Source: Ga0077555 sp963741565 (lineage in GTDB: Bacteria > Pseudomonadota > Alphaproteobacteria > Rhizobiales > Hyphomicrobiaceae). Taken from it: a DNA stretch of 64,000 nt. The translations under genes and the position numbers were made by a program. The first letter of the stretch is position 1. The number at the start of each line of letters is the position of its first letter. Shown in pieces: positions 18,140-27,435 of the stretch. The DNA lies in contig CAVUIK010000012.1 of assembly GCA_963741565.1 (NCBI GenBank), forward strand, positions 1-64,000, given 5' to 3'. A model generated the notes under the pieces. That model did no database searches. It worked only from the letters and a program-made list of their open reading frames with translations, and was not told the origin of the DNA.

Positions 18140-20605
18140 GTGAGCTCGCTGAAGTTCTGTTGGCTCATTCGAGCGCGTCCAGTCGGAGATCCAGTTTTGC
18201 GTACTCATCCGTCCCTGATCCAGGGTTCGGCATCGGCGAAGCCGTGTCCGTGCCCATCCCATCCTTCGTCCGCGCGCGTCTGCGCTCAACTCAACAAGGT
18301 CTTGGCGAGCGGGGTCAGCGCCTTGGCGCTCCTGGTGGTGGCTGGGCTTTTCGCCGAGCGTGCGCAGGCACAGTTCATCTGCGCACAATACGGCGGGATT
18401 GGCCCGGTGACCGACGGCGGTGCCGTGTCAATGGGCTCGCTCTCGGTTGCCTGCGGCACGTCGGCTACTGCCGGAGCAACGGCGACGACGGCCTTCGGCG
18501 ATCAAGCGCAGGCCCGAGCAGCGAACGCGTCCGCCTTCGGCAATCTTGCCATTGCGCGAGGCGATAACTCGACTGCGATCGGCACATCAGCGGAAGCGGT
18601 TGCGAGTGCAACGGCGGTTGGTTCCGGAGCAAGGGGATTGCAGCCAAATACAACCGCTGTCGGTCATGGCTCGCTTGGCGCGGGCAATAATGCGACGGCG
18701 GTTGGTTTTCAGGCCTCGGCCTTCGGACAGAATACGACCGCGATCGGACGCGGCGCGACGGCCTTGGACAGTGACTCGGCCGCGCTCGGTACGTCGGCCA
18801 GTGCGACAGGAATTGGCAGTAACGCCCTGGGTGCATCGTCGATCGCCAATGGTGCGGGCGCGACGGCGCTCGGTTCGATTGCGCGAGCCGAGGCTGCGAA
18901 TGCTTCGGCATTCGGCCGGAATGCACAGGCGTTTGGTGCCGGTTCAACTGCAATTGGCGCGAATTCAACGGCGGCCCAAGCGAATGCGGCAGCCTTCGGC
19001 CAAGGTGTCACGACGACGCGCGCCAACCAACAAGCCTTCGGGACAGGCACCAACACGTATACATTTGCAGGTCTGCCGAGCGCTGCCAGTCGAACGGCTC
19101 AAACCGGCGCAATCCAAGCTGTAACCGCGGACTCGAGTGGCAATCTCTCCGCGCGCAATCCGAATGATCTCTTTGCGGGGACCGGCGGCAGTAGTACCGC
19201 CTTTGGCTATGGCAGTGCGGCGGCTGGAGCCAATGCGGTGGCGCTTGGTCCGCTGGCGAGTGCCGGCGGCACCAGCTCGACGGCTCTCGGTTACCAGTCG
19301 TCGGCCTCGGGAACCTCGTCGGTGGCGCTCGGCGCCAATGCCACGGCGACCAACAACAATGCGGCAGCAATCGGTCCTGGCGCCACCACGACGCGCGACA
19401 GTCAGATCGTTCTCGGTACGAGTACGACGACGCTGACGGCGCCCGGCGTCGGGTCGGCGACCAGCCGTGCCGCCCAGTCCGGCCCGTTGCAGGTTCTCAC
19501 CACCGACGCCAGCGGCAACATCGCCGGCGACAATGGGGTGCTGCAAGCGCAGGTGAACAGCAATACCACGAACATTGCGGGATTGCGTACGGACGTGACG
19601 ACCAACACGACGAACATCACGAACCTTCAGGGACGGATGGGCACGGCCGAGACCAATATCTCGACCAACACGACGAACATTACGAACCTGCAGGGGAGGA
19701 TGGGAACGGCAGAGACCGACATCACGGACCTGAAGAGCCGCGCAACCGGGACGACGACGAACATCACCAACCTGTCCAACCGCGTGACCACGGTTGAAGG
19801 CGACGTCACCAATATTCGCGCCCAGACAACCACCAACACGACCAACATCACCAACCTTCAGGGGCGGGTGGGCACGGTCGAAGGCCAGACCGGGACGAAT
19901 ACGACCGACATCTCGACCCTGAAAGGCCAGGTCGGGACCAACACGACCAACATCACCAACCTGCAGGGACGGGTGGGGACGGTCGAAGGTCAAACGGCGA
20001 CAAACACGACGAACATTGCCACCAACACGACCAATATCACGAACCTGCAGGGGCGGGTGGGCACGGTCGAAGGTCAAACGGCGACGAACACGACCGCGAT
20101 CTCGACGGTGAAAGCCCAAGTCGGAACCAACACGACCAACATCGCATCCAACACGAGCAACATCTCCAACCTGCAGGGACGCATGGGCAGCGTCGAAGGC
20201 CAAACTAGCTCGAACACCACACGGATCGCCTCGCTTGAAACGCGCGGCGAAACGGTCGACACGCGCTTGAGCAACCTGGAACAGATTTCCGGCACGCCCG
20301 AACGGTTGGACAACATCGAGAAGCGCGTTTCAAACGCGGAGAAACAGTCGCTGACGGCCATCGAAGGCGTCGCCGTGGCGCTCTCGTTGTCAGATCCGGT
20401 CCTCGGCGCGGGCGACGTGTTCGGCATCCGCATGAACTACGGCCACTTCGACGGGCACGGTGCGATCGGTGTGTCGATGCTGGGCGTGCTCGGCCGCAAC
20501 ATCTTCGGACACGGCGAGCAACTCGCTATCGGCGGCGGACTCGGCGTCGGATTGACCGATGGTTCGGTCGGCGTTCGCGTCGGCGGCCAGCTGACATGGC
20601 GCTGA
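18140..20605 (+). CDS. trimeric autotransporter adhesin (YadA-like)
   Basis: About 821 residues, a type Vc secreted surface adhesin. A hydrophobic export segment (VSALALLVVAGLFAERAQAQ) ends near residue 78. Two YadA-head regions follow, rich in left-handed roll repeats such as NNATAVGFQASAFGQNTTAI and SSTALGYQSSASGTSSVALG. A coiled-coil stalk (about 470-740) repeats NTTNITNLQGR and VGTVEGQT, whose regular Asn fit N-at-d layers. The C-terminal anchor ends LGVGLTDGSVGVRVGGQLTW. The GTG at 18140 gives an unusually long charged leader, so the true start is uncertain. It is followed after 31 bases by a membrane protein gene. Confidence 0.9.
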   Translation: MSSLKFCWLIRARPVGDPVLRTHPSLIQGSASAKPCPCPSHPSSARVCAQLNKVLASGVSALALLVVAGLFAERAQAQFICAQYGGIGPVTDGGAVSMGSLSVACGTSATAGATATTAFGDQAQARAANASAFGNLAIARGDNSTAIGTSAEAVASATAVGSGARGLQPNTTAVGHGSLGAGNNATAVGFQASAFGQNTTAIGRGATALDSDSAALGTSASATGIGSNALGASSIANGAGATALGSIARAEAANASAFGRNAQAFGAGSTAIGANSTAAQANAAAFGQGVTTTRANQQAFGTGTNTYTFAGLPSAASRTAQTGAIQAVTADSSGNLSARNPNDLFAGTGGSSTAFGYGSAAAGANAVALGPLASAGGTSSTALGYQSSASGTSSVALGANATATNNNAAAIGPGATTTRDSQIVLGTSTTTLTAPGVGSATSRAAQSGPLQVLTTDASGNIAGDNGVLQAQVNSNTTNIAGLRTDVTTNTTNITNLQGRMGTAETNISTNTTNITNLQGRMGTAETDITDLKSRATGTTTNITNLSNRVTTVEGDVTNIRAQTTTNTTNITNLQGRVGTVEGQTGTNTTDISTLKGQVGTNTTNITNLQGRVGTVEGQTATNTTNIATNTTNITNLQGRVGTVEGQTATNTTAISTVKAQVGTNTTNIASNTSNISNLQGRMGSVEGQTSSNTTRIASLETRGETVDTRLSNLEQISGTPERLDNIEKRVSNAEKQSLTAIEGVAVALSLSDPVLGAGDVFGIRMNYGHFDGHGAIGVSMLGVLGRNIFGHGEQLAIGGGLGVGLTDGSVGVRVGGQLTWR

Positions 20606-20636
20606 CAGCCAACCGCAACCATAAGGACGGCACCAC

Positions 20637-21272
20637 ATGACGCGACATCACTGGGACCTGGAGCTGCCGCACCTGGCGGCTCAACATCAACGAGCCGAGC
20701 GCCAAGCGGCGCTGCCATCGGTCCATCAGCCGAGGCCGTACCCGAAGTCCGCTCGTGCGCCCGCGAACGCGCCGCGTGCCGGCTTGATCGCGGCTGGGGC
20801 GACGTTGCTGGTCGCAACAGCGCTTTCGGCCGGCGCGGTGGTGGTCTTCGATCTGCCGGCTCGGCTCGGTTTCGGACAGTCGTCATCGGCCGAGTCCGAC
20901 GCGCGTCTCGAGACGGAGGCGATCGCGTTGGCGCGGTCGACGCTGCTCAATCTGCATGCTGCGAACGTCACCGGGAACTACGCCGTCGTCCGGGCCTTGG
21001 CCGCCCCCGGTTTCCAGCAGGCAAACTCCGAGCAGCGCCTCGCCGAGATTTTCCGGTACCAGCGCGAGCAGGGGCTTGATCTCGCGGTTGCCGCAGGCGA
21101 TCGGCCACGCTGGTTGCAGGCGCCGGTGATCGGTCAGGATCAGGTGTTGCGGACCGTTGGCTACTATCCGCGCGAGGGCTCACGTCTGGAGTTCGCATTG
21201 GCCTTTGTGCCGGACGGCGGCAACTGGCGACTGGTCGAAATCTCCATCGCAGATCGCCCGATGGCGCGGTGA
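20637..21272 (+). CDS. hypothetical single-pass membrane protein linked to the adhesin
   Basis: 211 residues: a His/Arg-rich cytoplasmic N-terminus (MTRHHWDLELPHLAAQHQRA), one membrane helix (GLIAAGATLLVATALSAGAV) and an extracytoplasmic domain of about 130 residues whose helix-plus-strand pattern (LHAANVTGNYAVVRALAAPG, LAEIFRYQREQGLDLA) resembles NTF2-like folds. Ribosome site AAGGA at 20623. The short distance to the adhesin suggests one operon and a possible helper role in export or assembly. That role is inference. Confidence 0.7.
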   Translation: MTRHHWDLELPHLAAQHQRAERQAALPSVHQPRPYPKSARAPANAPRAGLIAAGATLLVATALSAGAVVVFDLPARLGFGQSSSAESDARLETEAIALARSTLLNLHAANVTGNYAVVRALAAPGFQQANSEQRLAEIFRYQREQGLDLAVAAGDRPRWLQAPVIGQDQVLRTVGYYPREGSRLEFALAFVPDGGNWRLVEISIADRPMAR

Positions 21273-21388
21273 CCCCAGCCTGCAGATAGCGGTTTATTAA
21301 GGTTTACGAATTAACCACAAGGTTCGAGGCAAACCCGCAAATTGCCACTTTTTGCGGGCAAACCTCGGATCCCGAAGTTTCGGACCGT

Positions 21389-22732
21389 ATGCGTAGACGG
21401 GGGTCGATCGACATGGTTCCAGTACGGGCGCGGACCGCCGGCATGTGCCGCGGCGCCGTCTCCAGCGTGTTGTTGTTTATGGCTGTTCTTGCCGGCGTCG
21501 GGGGATCCATTGGGGTCGCCAGCACGCCGGTGGCAGGCCAGACGGCTCGTTCCGACGATCTGATCGGCAGCAAGTCGCGCACCCGGTTCGTGATCGGGCT
21601 TGAGCGCACAACCCCGTTCCAGGTGTCGTCATTGCCGAACCGGGTGGTCGTCGACCTGCCCGAAGTCAAAGTCCAACTCCCCACCATGTCCGGTACCGAG
21701 GCCGTGGGCCTCGTGCAGAGCTTTCGCGGCGGCCTCGCCGCACCCGGCAAGATGCGCGTCATCATCGACGTGACCGAGCCGGTGATCGTCGAGAAGGCCC
21801 ATATCGAGCCGGCGCAGGGCAACAGGCCGCCACGGCTGGTCCTCGATATCGTCCCCGTTGCCGCTACAAAGAAGCCGGTGGCTGCTACTGCAACCGTCAC
21901 GGCGGCAGCTGCAACCGTCAAGCTTGCGCCAAGTCCGGCAGGCGTTGGTCTCGCGGCCATCCATCCGCCGATGCCCAAGCCCGCCGAACGGCCCGAGGCG
22001 CGCGCCGCCCGTGCCTACAAGCCAGTGATTGTTCTGGACCCCGGCCACGGCGGCCACGACAGCGGCGCGACACGCAACGGCGCTATCGAGAAAGAGGTCG
22101 TGCTCGCCTTCAGTCACGCGCTTCGCGACAAACTCAATGCGACGGGGCGATACAAGGTGCTCATGACGCGGGATGACGACCGCTTCATTCCGCTGGCCGA
22201 TCGCCGCGAGTTCGCCGAGAACAACAAGGCCGCGCTGTTCATGGCCATCCATGCCGACTATGCCGGCTCATCGGCCAAGGGTGCGACCATCTATTCGCTG
22301 AAGGACTCCGTCGCCAACGATCTCAAGCGTTCGGCCAAGGGCGAGGTGGCGCAGGACGTGCTCTCCGACAAGGACATGCGCAGCTTGCAGAAGGCCCAGG
22401 TCGCTGACACCGGTGCCGTCAAGGGAATCCTCGCCGATCTCGCCGAGCGTGAGGTGCAGGTGACGAAGCAGCGCACCAGCGTGTTTGCCCGCTCCGTGAT
22501 CGACTTCATGGGGACGAGCACCAACATGATGAGCAATCCGGACCGTTCGGCGGCGTTCGCCGTCCTGCGCACCGCGAAAGTGCCGGCCGTGCTGATGGAA
22601 CTCGCCTACGTCTCGAACAAAGAAGACGCGGCGAAGCTCAAGTCGGATGCCTGGCGCAACAAGGTCGCCGATACGATCGTGACCGCGATCGACAACTACT
22701 TCTCCAACCAGGTCGCCCGCCTGCCGATGTGA
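21389..22732 (+). CDS. N-acetylmuramoyl-L-alanine amidase (AMIN + Amidase_3)
   Basis: 447 residues with a signal segment (SSVLLFMAVLAGVGGSIGVA). An AMIN domain (about 55-155, TRFVIGLERTTPFQVSSLPN) targets the protein to septal peptidoglycan. The zinc-dependent Amidase_3 domain (about 209-440) shows the ligands His in LDPGHGGHDSGA, Glu in GAIEKEVVLAF and His in AIHADYAGSS, plus the catalytic Glu in VLMELAYVSNKEDA. It removes stem peptides during cell separation. Such amidases need a degenerate LytM activator; an NlpD-like protein is encoded at 56776. Start ATG 21389 is plausible; 21413 is an alternative. Confidence 0.92.
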   Translation: MRRRGSIDMVPVRARTAGMCRGAVSSVLLFMAVLAGVGGSIGVASTPVAGQTARSDDLIGSKSRTRFVIGLERTTPFQVSSLPNRVVVDLPEVKVQLPTMSGTEAVGLVQSFRGGLAAPGKMRVIIDVTEPVIVEKAHIEPAQGNRPPRLVLDIVPVAATKKPVAATATVTAAAATVKLAPSPAGVGLAAIHPPMPKPAERPEARAARAYKPVIVLDPGHGGHDSGATRNGAIEKEVVLAFSHALRDKLNATGRYKVLMTRDDDRFIPLADRREFAENNKAALFMAIHADYAGSSAKGATIYSLKDSVANDLKRSAKGEVAQDVLSDKDMRSLQKAQVADTGAVKGILADLAEREVQVTKQRTSVFARSVIDFMGTSTNMMSNPDRSAAFAVLRTAKVPAVLMELAYVSNKEDAAKLKSDAWRNKVADTIVTAIDNYFSNQVARLPM

Positions 22733-23069
22733 GCGGGGCGGTGCGCGCGTGCCCCCTTCCGCCAGCGACGGCGGAACGACGGCCGTTTCCGCGGTTCCTC
22801 GTCACCTGCGAGGCGCGCGCGGACAGCATGAGCTGTCGCCAATGACCCAATTCATAAGAGCCCTGTCAGAGCATGAGCTTCGGATAGGCTGGACAAATCG
22901 ACTGCGCACTGCCGCATCCGCGCATAAATCTGCGTCTGGCATTTTGAGGAGCTGCGGTGGTCATTAGGCAGACTTTAAGTGCTGTATGGGAAAGTATCAG
23001 GTGCGCGCTGAACATCAACAGCTTCGACCAGTGTCGCGAGTTCAATAGTATCGAACAGGACGCGATGAA
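22733..23069. other. intergenic stretch, no gene recognised
   Basis: About 340 bases. Open frames on the plus strand lack homology and ribosome sites. The second half is AT-richer and probably carries the promoter of the small two-helix membrane protein that follows. Confidence 0.4.
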
Positions 23070-23258
23070 ATGAGTCGTGCGGACTTATTGCTGCCGGTAC
23101 TGGTTGCTGCCGCCGCTGTAATCTACGCCATTTTTGTTGGTCGGGCTCAAGCTTCACGTCTGCGCAGCCTCCAAGGGGATGTTTCGAACGGCAAACTGCG
23201 CGGCCTTCTCACGATTGCGGTCGTAATCGCCATGATCCTCGCATCATTTGCCTTTTGA
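23070..23258 (+). CDS. small two-helix membrane protein (62 aa)
   Basis: The frame encodes MSRADLLLPVLVAAAAVIYA (first helix), a basic loop (GRAQASRLRSLQGDVSNGK) and a second helix (GLLTIAVVIAMILASFAF) ending in TGA. CAGGA lies about 7 bases before the ATG. The hairpin topology with a positively charged loop is a believable small inner-membrane protein. No family recognised. Confidence 0.5.
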   Translation: MSRADLLLPVLVAAAAVIYAIFVGRAQASRLRSLQGDVSNGKLRGLLTIAVVIAMILASFAF

Positions 23259-23350
23259 GCATGAAGACGCGAATTGGCGCGGCTATGACCTAACGTCATT
23301 TGTCTAGCGAAGCGATCCACCTTCCGACGCGATGGTCGAACCAGTTGCCA

Positions 23351-24070
23351 ATGTCTCGAAACAATAGCCCGTCAGACAGCAAGCCGGAGTCATTTGGCCG
23401 CCAACGTCCCTGGCGCATGTTCGCCGCCGGCGGTTTGATCTTGTTGCTTCTTGCGATTTGGCTCAGCCCAACCAATAGTTTTCACCCGATCTGCACCTAC
23501 ACAGTGAATGCCCGCGTGTCAGCGGATGTCGTGATTGGAGGGCAAAAACTTTCATCAACGGTCGTTTATCAAAACTCCCACTCCCGGCAGTGGATTACGA
23601 TGATAAATTCCGCCGGATGCAGCCAATTGTATGGTGATGCACTAACGTACAGGCTGGCCAATGACAGTGTCCTGATTGTTCCCTCTCGAATGTGTTCCAA
23701 GGGAAGGCAGGTGCTAGCGAAGTCAGGGCGTGCCGATGTTTTAAGTGCTTGCACCGGGAAGCAAGCGCATCAAGAGTCAGCCTTCATAGTCGACTCTGCA
23801 TCGCGACCGACAAAGTGGCACTCGGTCACCAACGGCGTTGACTTTCGCATCGACAGCATGACTGCAGTTTCGACGTGGAGCAACCCAGCCGACGACATCG
23901 CGTCAGTTGCGCCAAATTTATTGAAGTCCAATTTCAAATACGGCCGCCAGCAGTGGCCGCGGAGTCCCGAACCGCTCATCTCATTTCAGCGGCGTTATAG
24001 TGAGCGGCGTCACAAGCCAAATCAATCGTACGAGTTTGAGGTGATCAACGAACGATTTAAGGCGGAGTGA
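23351..24070 (+). CDS. hypothetical membrane-anchored protein
   Basis: 239 residues from ATG 23351 (MSRNNSPSDSKPESFG); a TTG at 23300 is an alternative start. One membrane helix (FAAGGLILLLLAIWLSP) is followed by an extracytoplasmic domain with four cysteines (HPICTYTVNARVSADV, SAGCSQLYG, SRMCSKG, LSACTG), probably paired in disulfides in the periplasm. Base composition is AT-richer than the local average. No known family recognised. Confidence 0.6.
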   Translation: MSRNNSPSDSKPESFGRQRPWRMFAAGGLILLLLAIWLSPTNSFHPICTYTVNARVSADVVIGGQKLSSTVVYQNSHSRQWITMINSAGCSQLYGDALTYRLANDSVLIVPSRMCSKGRQVLAKSGRADVLSACTGKQAHQESAFIVDSASRPTKWHSVTNGVDFRIDSMTAVSTWSNPADDIASVAPNLLKSNFKYGRQQWPRSPEPLISFQRRYSERRHKPNQSYEFEVINERFKAE

Positions 24071-24279
24071 CTATTCCGGGAACCCTTGAGCTCAAAGCAG
24101 GTCAAGCCTCGATTGCCGGGTCAGAACCCGGAACTGACGCCACGCCCCATCGGCCCCAAGCCGACGTGGGTCGCATTGGGCTGGGTGCGTCATGGTGGAG
24201 CGGGATCGAACGCCGGTTGAACGCGGCGGCGTGCTCGTCGGCGTTCTGCGACAGCAAATTGGCGCCGCGCACCGTCGCG

Positions 24280-25904
24280 CTACCGCCGCGCGTCCTCGAT
24301 CACCATCTTGGCGCCCTTCTCGGCAATCATCATGGTCGGCGCGTTGGTGTTGCCGGAGGTGATCGCGGGCATCACGCTGGCATCGATGACGCGAAGCCCT
24401 TCGAGGCCGTGCACGCGCAGCCGCGCATCCACCACCGCGGTGTCGTCGGTGCCCATCTTGGCCGTGCCGATGGGATGGAAGATGGTCGTCGCGATGTCGC
24501 CGGCCGCGCGTGCCAGGGCGTCGTCGCCGTCGATCTCGGGGCCGGGCCGGAATTCCTCGGGCGCATACTTCTGCAACGCCGGCATGCCGATGATACGGCG
24601 CGTGATGCGGATCGAGTCGGCGGCCACGCGCCGGTCATCTTCGGTCGCCAGATAATTCGGGTGGATGTCGGGATGTCGGACCGGATCGGGCGACAAGATG
24701 CGCACATGGCCGCGGCTGGTCGGGCGCACATTGGCGACGCTCGCAGTGAACGCCGGGAATGGATCGAGCGGCTCGCCGAACTTCGGCAGCGTCAACGGCT
24801 GCACGTGATACTGGATGTTCGGCGTTTCCCGCGACGGGTCGGATTTGCAGAACGCGCCGAGCTGCGAGGGCGCCATGGTCATCGGCCCGCGCCGCTTGAA
24901 GGCGTATTCGAGCGCGAATCCAGCGCGCTTCATCAGGCTTTGATACTGCTCGTTCATGGTCGCGCACACCCTGCACCTTGTAGGCGCAGCGGATCTGCAA
25001 ATGATCCTGCAGGTTCTCGCCGACGCCCTTCAAGTCGTGCAGCACGGTGATGCCGTGCTTCTTGCAGGAGCGGGCCGGGCCCGATGCCCGAAAGCTGCAG
25101 GATTTGCGGCGTGCCGATGGCGCCGGCGGCCAGGATCACTTCGCGCCGCGCATAGGCCGTCATTGGCGTGCCCTTGCGCCGGAACGCCAGACCCTTCACG
25201 CGCTTCTTGTCGAGCATCAGCCAGTCGACCATGGCGCCGGTTTCGACCGTCAGGTTGCGGCGGTGCTGCACCGGCCTCAAGAACCCTTTCGACGTGTTCC
25301 AGCGCACGCCCGCGCGCTGATTGACGTGAAAATAGCCGCAGCCCTCGTTGTTGCCGCGGTTGAAGTCGTCGATCTTCGGAATGCCGGCCTCGGCCGCGGC
25401 GTCGCGGAACGCATCGAGGATCTCCCAGGAGATGCGGGGCTGCTCGATGCGCCATTCGCCGCCCCGCTCATGCAGCCCGTCGAAGGCCGAGGGCTCGATC
25501 GCCCACTGGTCCTCGTGCATCTTGAAATAGGGCAGTACGTCGTCCCATGCCCAGCCGGGATTGCCCATCTGGCGCCAAAGGTCGTAATCGCGGGCCTGGC
25601 CGCGCATGTAGATCATGCCGTTGATCGAGGAGCAGCCGCCGAGTACGCGGCCGCGCGGATAGTTGAGCGACCGGCCGTTGAGGCCCGGCTCGCTGGCGGT
25701 TTTGAAGCCCCAGTCGGCCCGTGGGTTACCCATCAAGTAGAGATAGCCGACGGGAATATGGATCCAGTGATAGTTGTCTTTGCCGCCGGCCTCGAGCAGC
25801 AGCACCCGGTTGTTGGGATCAGCCGACAGCCGGTTGGCCAGCACGCAGCCGGCCGAGCCTGCCCCGACGATGATGTAGTCATAGGTCAAGTCATCGTCTT
25901 GCAT
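24280..25904 (-). pseudogene. GMC family oxidoreductase (choline dehydrogenase-like), two frameshifts
   Basis: Read in three frames the product is a normal FAD-dependent GMC oxidoreductase of about 540 residues: dinucleotide motif YDYIIVGAGSAGCVLANRLS, GMC signature PRGRVLGGCSSINGMIYMRG, second signature region LAAGAIGTPQILQLSGIGP, then GVGENLQDHLQIRCAYKVQG, and the active-site end IFHPIGTAKMGTDD and SGNTNAPTMMIAEKG. Frame breaks lie near 25065 and 24960. ATG 25904 is the likely start; a GTG at 25925 is possible. Such enzymes oxidise alcohols; the substrate is unknown. Intact length apart from the indels leaves sequencing error possible. Confidence 0.87.
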
Positions 25905-26001
25905 GGCCGCCGCTCCGCTCGTCACCCTCTAGAGGGTAGTGTTAGACGAGCCGGCCGCCCGGCGAAAGCGGGGAGAGGGGGGCAAGCCAATTCCGTGCCG
26001 C

Positions 26002-26649
26002 TCAATCGGCGGATCGCTCGGCCCAGGCACGGGTGACCTCAGCGAGATAGCGGCCTTGCGCGCGCGCAATCGATAGCTCGACCTCGGTGGGATGCGGGCC
26101 AGGACGCCGCGAGAATGTTCCGGCCCCCAAGGGAGATCCTCCATCGGAGCGAGCGGGATCGGAGATATGCGGTGTACCGATCCCCAGGGTGACGATCGTC
26201 ATTCCGAATACGCCGAGCGCCGTCCATAAGCCGAGGATGGCGGGATCGTTGACAAGTCCGCTGCCGCCGCCCGTGAAGATCGTCGCTGGCTTTCTGGCGA
26301 GGTCCGGTACTTTGACAGGCTTGTCCGGCGATGGCAGCGCCCAAAGGCGCGCGGCACTGTCCAGGAAGTGCTTCGTCGCATAGCTCATTCCGCCCCAGTA
26401 AATGGGGGAGCCAATCGCCAGTCCATCGCAATCCACCAGGTCTTGCACGCTCGCCGCTTTGATATGCGAGAATTCGTAGTGCCGCTTTTCGAGGCCCGGC
26501 ATCATAATCGCCTCAGCGTCGTTGGGCTCTGCAATCCGCAGCAATTTGGATTGGCATCGTGGGACTTCTGCGACGCCTTCCGCGATTGCTTCCGCAAGCC
26601 GAAATGTGTGACCGGAAACGCTATGAAAAATAATGTTGATATTTGCCAA
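26002..26649 (-). CDS. WrbA-like flavodoxin / NAD(P)H:quinone oxidoreductase
   Basis: 215 residues with the flavodoxin-like FMN loop (IIFHSVSGHTFRLAEAIAEG) and WrbA motifs GSPIYWGGMSYATKHFLDSA and KPATIFTGGGSGL. WrbA proteins carry out two-electron reduction of quinones. The start is taken as TTG 26649, which gives MANINIIFHS as in WrbA, with GGGA about 9 bases upstream; TTG 26664 is an alternative. The GNAT gene upstream is on the same strand, about 130 bases away. Confidence 0.83.
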   Translation of the reverse strand: MANINIIFHSVSGHTFRLAEAIAEGVAEVPRCQSKLLRIAEPNDAEAIMMPGLEKRHYEFSHIKAASVQDLVDCDGLAIGSPIYWGGMSYATKHFLDSAARLWALPSPDKPVKVPDLARKPATIFTGGGSGLVNDPAILGLWTALGVFGMTIVTLGIGTPHISDPARSDGGSPLGAGTFSRRPGPHPTEVELSIARAQGRYLAEVTRAWAERSAD

Positions 26650-26777
26650 GTTGCATAATCCCAATACGAGTGGCGATGGCAGAAAGCGTAGTCAATGATC
26701 TGATTTTGGACAAGCCAACGCTGCTGTCAGCAGCATGGTCGCCTCCTGAACCCGGCGGCGTTGACAGCTCCTGCCGC

Positions 26778-27335
26778 TCAGAGCGCGCGGCCGAGCATCA
26801 CGATCGGGTGGTCGTTCCAGTCCAGCTCGGCAACCACGTCGAAGCTGGCGCGGGCATAGAAACTGCGGTTTCGCGAGGCCGTGGACGTCACCGCATGAAT
26901 GCCCGGCGCGCCCTGGGCGCGCGCGTGCGCGATGAAGGCGTCCAGCAGCCGCGAACCGACGCCCAGATTGCGGGCGCTGGCCGCCAGATTGATGTGGAGA
27001 TGCGCGGGATAGCGGGGTGTTTTGGCGACCAGATCGCGATAGTAGTCGATGTCGGCGAAGCGCGGGTCGCGGGCTGGGTCGGCGAGGGCACCGACGATAT
27101 AGCCGAGCACGTCGCCGCCGGGATCGACCGCAAGGAAGGCGCAGTCCGCAAACGGCTCGAGATAGCGGCCGAGCCAGCGCTCCCGGAACGCGGCGCGGGC
27201 CGCTTCGCTCGGAAAGCTTTGCGTGGCACTGGCCGCAAAGAAGATGGCGTCGATCTGGGCGTGTTGAGGGGCGGACAAGCGGGTCGGCAGCCGGATGATG
27301 GCAACACGTTCGGCGATGATGAGCGGGGTGGCCAT
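26778..27335 (-). CDS. GNAT family N-acetyltransferase
   Basis: 185 residues. The acetyl-CoA-binding motif A region is visible as HLHINLAASARNLGVGSRLL (R-N-x-GVGxxL), preceded by FLAVDPGGDVLGYIVGA and followed by AVTSTASRNRSFYARASFDV. The family transfers acetyl groups to amines; the target is unknown. The ATG at 27335 has a modest AGG upstream. It is divergent from the GT17 gene. Confidence 0.82.
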   Translation of the reverse strand: MATPLIIAERVAIIRLPTRLSAPQHAQIDAIFFAASATQSFPSEAARAAFRERWLGRYLEPFADCAFLAVDPGGDVLGYIVGALADPARDPRFADIDYYRDLVAKTPRYPAHLHINLAASARNLGVGSRLLDAFIAHARAQGAPGIHAVTSTASRNRSFYARASFDVVAELDWNDHPIVMLGRAL

Positions 27336-27435
27336 TCGTCGTTCTGCCTGTGGGGGACGCAGCCAAACGCTACCGCTCGACCCTTAACATGGTCTAATGT
27401 CCCAGCCAAATCCATGGAATCAAGGGCGCCGGCCG

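Noticed and set aside
19560..20230. Repeated DNA in the adhesin stalk as a possible CRISPR array
   Set aside because: The repeats are in frame, encode coiled-coil units (NTTNITNLQGR), lack unique spacers of constant length and have no cas genes nearby.
21290..21330. CtrA box upstream of the amidase gene
   Set aside because: TTAA half-sites are present, but their spacing is 10 rather than 7 bases.
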